This document shows, piece by piece, positions 57,630 to 64,000 of a DNA stretch of 64,000 bases. Origin of the DNA: Saccharomonospora azurea NA-128. GTDB taxonomy: Bacteria > Actinomycetota > Actinomycetes > Mycobacteriales > Pseudonocardiaceae. Within the stretch, counting starts at the first letter, position 1; every line of letters begins with the position of its first letter. The translations under genes were made by a program, and so were the position numbers. The notes beneath the pieces were generated by a model that ran no database searches, was not told the origin of the DNA, and saw only the letters and a list, made by a program, of their open reading frames with translations. The stretch spans positions 2,368,018 through 2,432,017 of the forward strand of contig NZ_CM001466.1 in assembly GCF_000231055.2 (NCBI RefSeq), in the 5' to 3' direction.

Positions 57630-59933
57630 GTGACGTCACCACGGCTTTCGCTGACCGTCCGCCACACGACCTCCGCTCTGGATTCGCGACGGGGAGTCGT
57701 GCGCCTGCACCCGGAGGTGTTCGACGCGCTCGGGCTGCGGGCGTGGGACGCCGTGAAACTCACGGGGGCCCGCGTCAGCGCGGCGCTGGCCGCGAGCGCC
57801 CCGAGCGCGCCTCCGGGAGTGGTTCTGGCCGACGACGTCACCATGGCGAACCTCGGTCTACGGGAGGGCGCCGAGGTCGTTGTCGAGCCCTGCGAGGTGC
57901 GCGCGGCCCGCAGCGTGGCCGTGGCGGGTTCGCGGTTGGCGAGGATGTCGCTCACCCCGCACATGCTGCGGCAGGCGTTGCTGGGCAAGGTCTTCACCGT
58001 GGGCGACGCCGTGTCGCTGCTGCCCCAGGACCTGGCTCCGCCTCCCGGCTCCGACGTCTCCGCCGCGCGCGGCGCGTTGTCCCGCGCGATCGGTGCCACG
58101 TGGACGACCGAGCTGCTCACCATCACGGCCAGTGACCCGGCGGGGCCCGTGGCCGTGGGTCAGTCGACCGTCGTCGCGTGGCGAGGCGAGGGCGACGCGA
58201 CCGCCGTCGCCTCGCCCTCGGCATCCGAGCCGTTCGCGTCCGCCGCGCAGGCCACGGTGCCGATCGACGTGCCGATCGATGTCGAACCGGTGACCGTGGA
58301 CGAACTGGATGACACGGATGACACCGACGACACGGCTCAGGCCACGAGGGACACGGACGACACCGCTCCCCCGCCGATCTCGGACCTCGCGGGTGCGGAG
58401 TCGGCGGCCGGCAAGCTGGCCGAGTGGCTGGACCTGGCCTTCCACCGTCCCGACCTGCTCGACAAGCTCGGCACATCGCCGCGTCTCGGCGTCCTGCTCT
58501 CGGGTCCCGAAGGCGTCGGCAAGGCGACGTTGGTCCGTTCCGTCGCCCGTGCCGAGAACGCGCACGTGGTCACCGTGGAGATGCCCACCCTCGCGGTGCT
58601 GGAGCCGGACGCGGCGGTGGCTCGGCTGGCGGAGGCGGTCTCGACGGCGTCGCGCCACGCGCCGAGCATCCTGCTGCTCTCCGACATCGACGCGTTGTTG
58701 CCCGGATCGCAGCCACCGCCGGTCGCCACCGTGGTGCTCGACCGGCTCCGGGAGGCGCTGGCCCACGCCGAGGTCGCCGTGGTCGCCACCACCGCGCATC
58801 CCGAGTCGGTGGATCCGCGTCTGCGGGCCGTCGACCTGCTCGATCGCGAACTGCGCCTCGGCATGCCCGATGCCCGCACCCGGACGGAGCTGCTGCGCGT
58901 GCTGCTGCGGCAGACCCCGTTGGAGCCGGGCATCGACCTCGGTGCCGTCGCCGAACGCACTCCGGGTTTCGTGGCCGCCGACCTGGTCGCGCTGCGCCGC
59001 GACGCCGCTCTTCGCGCCGCGCTGCGGCACACCGACGACGAACCCGAACCCCGCGTACGGCAGCAGGATCTGCTGGACGCCGTCGAGTCGGTCCGGCCGA
59101 TCTCCATGTCCACCACCGACACCCTCGCCACGGGCGGTCTCACGCTCGACGACGTCGGCGACATGGCCGAGGTCAAGCAGTCGCTGACCGAGACGGTGCT
59201 GTGGCCGCTGCGGTATCCGGACTCGTTCGCACGGCTCGGGGTGGCCCCGCCGCGCGGGGTGCTGATCTACGGCCCTCCCGGCAACGGCAAGACGTTCCTC
59301 GTGCGGGCGCTCGCGGGCACGGGCGCGTTGAACGTGTTCTCGGTGAAGGGCGCCGAGCTGATGGACAAGTGGGTGGGCGAGTCCGAGCGCGCCGTGCGGG
59401 AGCTGTTCCGCCGCGCCGCCGAGGCCGCCCCCTCGCTGATCTTCCTGGACGAGGTAGACGCGCTCGCGCCGCGACGCGGCCAGTCGAGCGACTCCGGTGC
59501 CTCCGACCGGGTCGTCGCCGCACTCCTGACCGAACTGGACGGTGTGGAACCGCTGCGGGACGTCGTCGTGGTCGGTGCCACGAACCGCCCCGAGTTGGTG
59601 GACCCGGCGCTGTTGCGCCCGGGCAGACTGGAGCGACTCGTCTACGTGCCGCCGCCGGACGTCCAGGCACGCGCGGCGATCCTGAGGGCGACCGCGCGCA
59701 ACACACCGCTGGCGCCGGACGTGGATCTCGACGAGCTGGCCACCGGACTCGACGGGTACTCGGCCGCCGACTGCGCCGCGTTGATCCGGGAGGCCGCGCT
59801 GACGGCGATGCGGGAGTCGCTGGAGGCCACGGAAGTGACCGCGCGGCACCTGGCGACGGCTCGCGAGGCCGTGCGGCCGTCACTCGACCCCGCTCAACTC
59901 GCCGAGCTGGAGGCCTACGCGCGCTCGCGCTGA
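57630..59933 (+). CDS. CDC48/VAT-like AAA+ ATPase with degenerate first ring
   Basis: 767 residues. N-domain 1-190 (double-psi barrel type, VVRLHPEVFDALGLRAWDAVKLTG), an acidic Thr/Asp linker, then two AAA modules. D1 (about 285-480) has GPEGVGKAT, lacking the Ser/Thr after Lys, and LLLLSDIDALL, lacking the Walker B Glu. D2 (about 505-760) is intact: GPPGNGKTF, SLIFLDEVDAL and GATNRPELVDPALLRPGRLER. Unfoldase role expected. M. tuberculosis Rv0435c next to pssA is the equivalent. Confidence 0.9.
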   Translation: MTSPRLSLTVRHTTSALDSRRGVVRLHPEVFDALGLRAWDAVKLTGARVSAALAASAPSAPPGVVLADDVTMANLGLREGAEVVVEPCEVRAARSVAVAGSRLARMSLTPHMLRQALLGKVFTVGDAVSLLPQDLAPPPGSDVSAARGALSRAIGATWTTELLTITASDPAGPVAVGQSTVVAWRGEGDATAVASPSASEPFASAAQATVPIDVPIDVEPVTVDELDDTDDTDDTAQATRDTDDTAPPPISDLAGAESAAGKLAEWLDLAFHRPDLLDKLGTSPRLGVLLSGPEGVGKATLVRSVARAENAHVVTVEMPTLAVLEPDAAVARLAEAVSTASRHAPSILLLSDIDALLPGSQPPPVATVVLDRLREALAHAEVAVVATTAHPESVDPRLRAVDLLDRELRLGMPDARTRTELLRVLLRQTPLEPGIDLGAVAERTPGFVAADLVALRRDAALRAALRHTDDEPEPRVRQQDLLDAVESVRPISMSTTDTLATGGLTLDDVGDMAEVKQSLTETVLWPLRYPDSFARLGVAPPRGVLIYGPPGNGKTFLVRALAGTGALNVFSVKGAELMDKWVGESERAVRELFRRAAEAAPSLIFLDEVDALAPRRGQSSDSGASDRVVAALLTELDGVEPLRDVVVVGATNRPELVDPALLRPGRLERLVYVPPPDVQARAAILRATARNTPLAPDVDLDELATGLDGYSAADCAALIREAALTAMRESLEATEVTARHLATAREAVRPSLDPAQLAELEAYARSR

Positions 59934-59946
59934 CCCGCGCGCGACC

Positions 59947-60612
59947 TCACTTGGAGGTGTCGGGCCCGGCGTAGTCCTGCGTGACGATCATGATGAGGCC
60001 GGGGCTGGAGTCGGCGATGCCGTCGAACCGGGGCTCGACACGCATGCCGAACGTCTCGGCGAGCGAGTGCGCCACGGCTTCCTCGTCCGTGCCCGGGCGG
60101 AAGTAGATCGTGCTGGCGGGGATGACTCCGGCGGAGTAGTTGCCGGTCTCGACGACGTCCCAGCCGAGCGCGTTCAAATCCTCGCTCGCCCGCGAGGCGA
60201 GTCCCTTGATGGTGCTGTTGTTGTAGACGCGGACCGGCACGGTGTCGTCGGACACGGGCTTGTCCTGCCCGCCCCCGTCACCGGCTTCGCCGGCTTCGCC
60301 GGAGTCGCCGGAGTCGCCGGAGTCGCCGGAATCGCCGGGACCACTGCCGTCGCCCGAGTCCGCGCCCTCGTCGTCGGTCGCACCACCGTCGGTGTCACCG
60401 TCACCGGGCGCCTCGGGCTTCTCCGACTTCTCGTCTCCGTCGCCCTTCTTCTCGCCGCGCGTGGGATCGGAAGGTGCGGTGGCGGCGGTGTCCTCGGGGT
60501 CACCGCCCGAGACGAGCGTGACCCCGCCGACCGCGGCCGCGACGACGGCGACCGCGAGCAACCCCAAACCCATGGCCCGGAGAGGCCTCGACACCCCGTC
60601 GAAGATGCTCAT
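59947..60612 (-). CDS. Membrane-anchored LytR_C domain protein
   Basis: 221 residues. One TM helix about 10-36, then a disordered acidic linker of about 90 residues with a tandem GDS repeat, then a LytR_C domain at about 125-215 (VPVRVYNNSTIKGLASRASEDLNALGWDVVETGNY). It lacks the LytR-CpsA-Psr catalytic domain, so it is not a wall-polymer ligase itself. The ATG overlaps the stop of the DUF3263 gene (ATGA). Resembles M. tuberculosis Rv0431. Confidence 0.88.
   Translation of the reverse strand: MSIFDGVSRPLRAMGLGLLAVAVVAAAVGGVTLVSGGDPEDTAATAPSDPTRGEKKGDGDEKSEKPEAPGDGDTDGGATDDEGADSGDGSGPGDSGDSGDSGDSGEAGEAGDGGGQDKPVSDDTVPVRVYNNSTIKGLASRASEDLNALGWDVVETGNYSAGVIPASTIYFRPGTDEEAVAHSLAETFGMRVEPRFDGIADSSPGLIMIVTQDYAGPDTSK
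60296..60338. repeat. 9-bp tandem repeat in the LytR_C gene
   Basis: Unit CCGGAGTCG repeated about four times with variants. It encodes (GDS)n on the minus strand and keeps frame. Lies in the disordered linker. Confidence 0.75.
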
Positions 60613-60932
60613 GGCAGATCAATCCCCAACCGGCGTGCCGCGCGGGTGCGTGCCCGAGTGGCCCGCACCTTCCGGAGCCGCTTCACCAGCATCGGATCCG
60701 CGCGCACGGCTTCCTGCTTGTCGATGAGCTCGTTCAGGATCTGGTAGTAGCGCGTGGGTGAGACGCCGAACCGATCGCGGATCGCCTGTTCCTTGGCACC
60801 CGCGTACTTCCACCACTGGCGCTCGAACGCGAGGACGTCCAGTTCGCGCTCGGTGAGGCCGGCCTCGGACTCCGCCGGCGCGCCCTGCGAGGACGCTCGG
60901 CCATCCGGGGCCGTCGACTCCGCGGCGTCCAT
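60609..60932 (-). CDS. DUF3263 protein
   Basis: 107 residues, soluble. Core ELDVLAFERQWWKYAGAKEQAIRDRFGVSPTRYYQILNEL looks like a sigma-70 region 4 or HTH fold, so DNA binding is likely though unproven. A basic C-terminus (RKVRATRARTRAARRLG). Always beside the LytR_C gene and near def in mycobacteria. Divergent from def. Confidence 0.88.
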   Translation of the reverse strand: MDAAESTAPDGRASSQGAPAESEAGLTERELDVLAFERQWWKYAGAKEQAIRDRFGVSPTRYYQILNELIDKQEAVRADPMLVKRLRKVRATRARTRAARRLGIDLP

Positions 60933-61044
60933 CTGGCTCCTCGTCTGCTCGGGTGAAGCACCTGATCCCTTGGGTTGCCATTAGATCACGAACGACCGTC
61001 AGCGACGGGGAGCACGCCCGGCGCGTCAGGGTCTCGCCCGCCGC

Positions 61045-61050
61045 TAAGAT
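61045..61050 (+). promoter_or_regulatory. -10 element of leaderless def promoter
   Basis: TAAGAT ends 8 nt before the GTG of def. Same sequence as the element at 4610. Confidence 0.6.
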
Positions 61051-61058
61051 GACGAGGC

Positions 61059-61616
61059 GTGACCATCCACGCCATTTGCATCGCAGGCGACCCCGTTCTG
61101 CACCAGCCCACCCGCGAGGTCTCCGAGTTCGACCAGGAGCTGGCCACGCTCGTCGACGACATGTTCGAGACCATGTACGCGGCCGAGGGTGTCGGGCTCG
61201 CGGCCAACCAGATCGGCGTGGACCTGCGGGTTTTCGTGTACGACTGCCCGGACGACGAGGGTGTCCGGCACAAGGGCGTCGTCGTGAACCCGACGCTCAC
61301 CACGTCCGAGATCCCCGAGACGATGCCCGACCCCGACGACGACTGGGAGGGCTGCCTGTCGGTGCCCGGCGAGTCGTTCCCCACGGGCCGCGCGTCGTGG
61401 GCGAAGGTCACGGGCTTCGACGTCGAGGGCAATCCCGTCGAGGTGGAGGGCACCGGCTTCTTCGCGCGGTGCCTGCAGCACGAGACGGACCATCTCGACG
61501 GCTACCTCTACCTCGACCGGCTGGTGGGCAGGCACGCGCGCGCCGCGAAGAAGATGCTCAAGGCCAACAAGTGGGGTGTGCCGGGCTTGAGCTGGCTGCC
61601 GGGCGCCGAGGACTGA
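61059..61616 (+). CDS. def: Peptide deformylase
   Basis: Removes the formyl group from nascent proteins; 185 residues, actinobacterial type. Motif 1 [10 protein letters not shown], motif 2 EGCLSVPGE with the metal Cys, motif 3 QHETDHLDG with two metal His and catalytic Glu. Has the mid-chain insertion ([20 protein letters not shown]) seen in mycobacterial Def. GTG start, leaderless. Confidence 0.96.
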   Translation: MTIHAICIAGDPVLHQPTREVSEFDQELATLVDDMFETMYAAEGVGLAANQIGVDLRVFVYDCPDDEGVRHKGVVVNPTLTTSEIPETMPDPDDDWEGCLSVPGESFPTGRASWAKVTGFDVEGNPVEVEGTGFFARCLQHETDHLDGYLYLDRLVGRHARAAKKMLKANKWGVPGLSWLPGAED

Positions 61617-61625
61617 CCTCGCGCG

Positions 61626-62057
61626 TCAGCTCGACAGGAACGGGCCGATCGAGCCGAGCAGGTAGACCTCCAGGTCGTCGCCCGAGAGGCCGGTGTCGTC
61701 GACGATCGCGCGGGTCAGCAGGAGGACGGCGTCGAGCAGGGTGTCGAAGCGCGACGACTCCGGCGGCGGCTTGCCGCGCAGTCCCGCGTGAAGCCGACGG
61801 GCCGCGGCGGGCACGTCGACGTCGCGCAGGTACGCGTACCGGCGCTGGAGGTCCCGCAGGGCGGCGGTCAGCTCGTCGAGCGACTCGCGACCGGTGAACT
61901 TCCGCCCGGCCACGTTGACGAAGAGGTCGGTGAGCACGCCGGCGAACGGCTCGACCCCGAGGGTGCCCGTGATGTCGTCGACGACGTCGCGGATCGCTCG
62001 CCGCTGCACGAACAGGGCTCGGAGGATCCGCTGGGCGTCCTCGATCGACGAGCTCAT
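61626..62057 (-). CDS. Hypothetical soluble helical protein
   Basis: 143 residues, no family recognised. Helical throughout (SSSIEDAQRILRALFVQRRAIRDVVDDITG), with no TM segment. The ATG at 62057 has GAGGGGG about 6 nt upstream and was preferred over the much longer frame to 62294, whose extra part overlaps the divergent protease's start. Convergent with def, 9 nt apart. Confidence 0.65.
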   Translation of the reverse strand: MSSSIEDAQRILRALFVQRRAIRDVVDDITGTLGVEPFAGVLTDLFVNVAGRKFTGRESLDELTAALRDLQRRYAYLRDVDVPAAARRLHAGLRGKPPPESSRFDTLLDAVLLLTRAIVDDTGLSGDDLEVYLLGSIGPFLSS

Positions 62058-62256
62058 CCGCGACCCCCTCGGCGGCGACGAGAAGCGAACGGTATCCCGG
62101 GTGGGCGCGTCGGAGACGGCGCGGCGGGCGAAGTTCACCGGAATGCCTCCTCGCGAACCTTCAGCCGACGGCGAACGGAGGCCGTCCGCGACCTGCCCGG
62201 GCGCACAATGGCCCGTGACGGGTCCTGACGACACCCTCCGGCCGGAGGAGGCGAGC

Positions 62257-63210
62257 GTGTCCGACACCGACGGCTTCCACGACATCCACGACACCGAAGG
62301 CGCTCGGGCGCTCGACGCCTACTCGCGCGTGGTGAGCACGGTGGCGCGCTCGATGACCCCGCACGTGGCGAGCGTGCGGCTCGCGCGCGGCGGTGGTTCG
62401 GCGGTGGTGTACGCCGACGACGGATATCTCCTCACCAACGCCCACGTGGTCGGTCGCGGGCGGCACGGCACGGCGACGTTCACCGACGGCAGCGAGGCCG
62501 ACTTCGACGTGGTCGGGGCCGACCCGCTGTCGGATCTGGCCGTGCTCCGGGTGCGCGGCGACGCTCCCACGGCCGCCGGTTTCGGCGACGCGGACGACCT
62601 CGTGGTCGGCCAACTCGTCGTCGCCGTGGGCAGCCCGCTCGGGTTCTCCGGTTCGGTCACCGCGGGCGTGGTGAGCGCGCTCGGGCGCGCGATCCCGGTG
62701 CAGCAGGGAGCGGCCGCCCGCGTGATCGAGGACGTCATCCAGACCGACGCCGCGCTCAATCCGGGCAACTCCGGTGGCGCGCTCGCCGATTCCTCGGGGC
62801 GGGTCGTCGGGATCAACACCGCGGTCGCGGGCTTCGGACTCGGCCTCGCGGTGCCCGTCAACTCCACCACGCGCCGGATCATCGAGACGCTGCTCGTCGA
62901 GGGCCGGGTGCGCCGCGCGTACCTCGGTGTCGTCGGCGTTCCCGCTCCGCTGCCGGACGACGTGGCGGCGCGCACCGGGCAGTCGTCGGGACTGCGCATC
63001 GTCGAGGTGATCAGCGGAGGGCCCGCCCACCGCGCCGGGATCCGCCCGGGCGATCTCGTGCTCACGGTCGCGCGCGAAGCCGTGTCGGACGCGCAGGGCA
63101 TCCAGCGCCAACTGTTCGCCGAGGTGATCGGCACCCGGCTGCCGGTGACGGTGCTGCGCAACGGCGCCATGGTCGACGTCTTCGCCACACCCACCGAGTT
63201 GGTGGGTTGA
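62257..63210 (+). CDS. HtrA-like S1C serine protease with PDZ domain
   Basis: 317 residues. Trypsin-like domain about 25-205 with triad His in LLTNAHVVGRG, Asp in DPLSDLAVLRV, Ser in LNPGNSGGALAD. PDZ domain about 220-310 (GLRIVEVISGGPAHRAGIRPGDLVLTV). No signal peptide or TM helix, so it seems cytoplasmic, unusual for HtrA. GTG at 62257 has GGAGGAG 6 nt upstream; GTG at 62215 is a possible longer start. Confidence 0.88.
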   Translation: MSDTDGFHDIHDTEGARALDAYSRVVSTVARSMTPHVASVRLARGGGSAVVYADDGYLLTNAHVVGRGRHGTATFTDGSEADFDVVGADPLSDLAVLRVRGDAPTAAGFGDADDLVVGQLVVAVGSPLGFSGSVTAGVVSALGRAIPVQQGAAARVIEDVIQTDAALNPGNSGGALADSSGRVVGINTAVAGFGLGLAVPVNSTTRRIIETLLVEGRVRRAYLGVVGVPAPLPDDVAARTGQSSGLRIVEVISGGPAHRAGIRPGDLVLTVAREAVSDAQGIQRQLFAEVIGTRLPVTVLRNGAMVDVFATPTELVG

Positions 63211-63255
63211 GTCCCGACCGCCCGCATGGCATGGTCGGGTGGACAACTGCAGCAC

Positions 63256-63362
63256 CTCGCGGGAGCTCGCGCCTTGGCGGGCTGAGAGGGCGGCTGGTGT
63301 CCCTTCACGGACCCGGCGCCGCCGACCGCATGAACCTGACCGGGTAATGCCGGCGTAGGGAG
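63256..63362 (+). ncRNA. TPP riboswitch (THI element)
   Basis: Contains both conserved boxes of the thiamine-pyrophosphate aptamer: GGGCTGAGAGG near 63279 and GAACCTGACCGGGTAATGCCGGC near 63332-63354, ending in GTAGGGAG. The final GGGAG (63358-63362) doubles as the ribosome site of thiC, so TPP binding can hide it directly. Confidence 0.95.
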
Positions 63363-63365
63363 TGA

Positions 63366-64000
<635 letters not shown>

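Overview
The window is about 70% GC, with GTG starts, overlapping ATGA/GTGA junctions and many leaderless genes. It looks like the chromosome of a high-GC actinobacterium. Gene content (conservon genes, Rpf with LysM, GroEL with a GGM tail, R2lox, DUF3263, LytR_C) and protein similarity suggest a Pseudonocardiaceae-type organism such as Saccharomonospora or Amycolatopsis; this is inference. Several blocks keep the gene order I remember from Mycobacterium tuberculosis: MFS/DUF2771/csp/YccF, moaA-moaD-rpf-mog/moaE-moaC, a helicase-associated gene and xpb (Rv0861c-Rv0876c region), and groEL2, moeA, psd, pssA, CDC48-like ATPase, LytR_C, DUF3263, def, thiC (Rv0423c-Rv0440 region). No rRNA, tRNA, CRISPR array, transposase or prophage was seen.

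Layout. 1-5.5 kb: MFS transporter, lipoprotein, nitric-oxide defence pair nsrR-hmp, long cold-shock protein, small membrane protein, HAD phosphatase. 5.5-13.8 kb: TetR with R2-like ligand-binding oxidase, potassium channel, acyl-CoA synthetase, YccF protein, RecQ-type helicase, two phosphatases. 13.8-21.4 kb: molybdenum block, with a Mop-type regulator and modABC facing moaA-moaD, then an rpf gene with a long structured leader, then moaC and a fused mogA-moaE behind malic enzyme. 23-25.4 kb: helicase-associated protein.

25.4-39.7 kb: an accessory block lying between the helicase-associated gene and xpb, which are neighbours in mycobacteria. It holds an extended conservon (NIT-domain sensor kinase, Roadblock, DUF742, small GTPase, then a second Roadblock and DUF742), a NitT/TauT-type ABC transporter, a second NIT-domain kinase and a second related binding protein. 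Each kinase is divergent from a binding-protein gene, so the pair appears duplicated. This is the best candidate for an undescribed sensing system.

39.7-46.6 kb: xpb, a DUF72 gene with no ordinary start codon, a DJ-1/PfpI protein, an M14 carboxypeptidase and groEL with two CIRCE operators. 47-50.7 kb: iron-siderophore ABC operon behind an IdeR-type box. 50.7-55.3 kb: Ser/Thr kinase, cold-shock protein, two AIM24-family proteins and moeA. 55.4-60 kb: small membrane protein, the psd-pssA phosphatidylethanolamine pair and a CDC48-like ATPase. 60-64 kb: LytR_C protein, DUF3263, peptide deformylase, a hypothetical gene, HtrA-like protease, and a TPP riboswitch in front of a truncated thiC.

A 21-bp-periodic intergenic repeat (core GCGGACACG, often led by GTACGGGAA) occurs at four places: 25.4, 42.9, 44.9 and 55.3 kb. 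At one of them the two arms carry a matching compensatory change.
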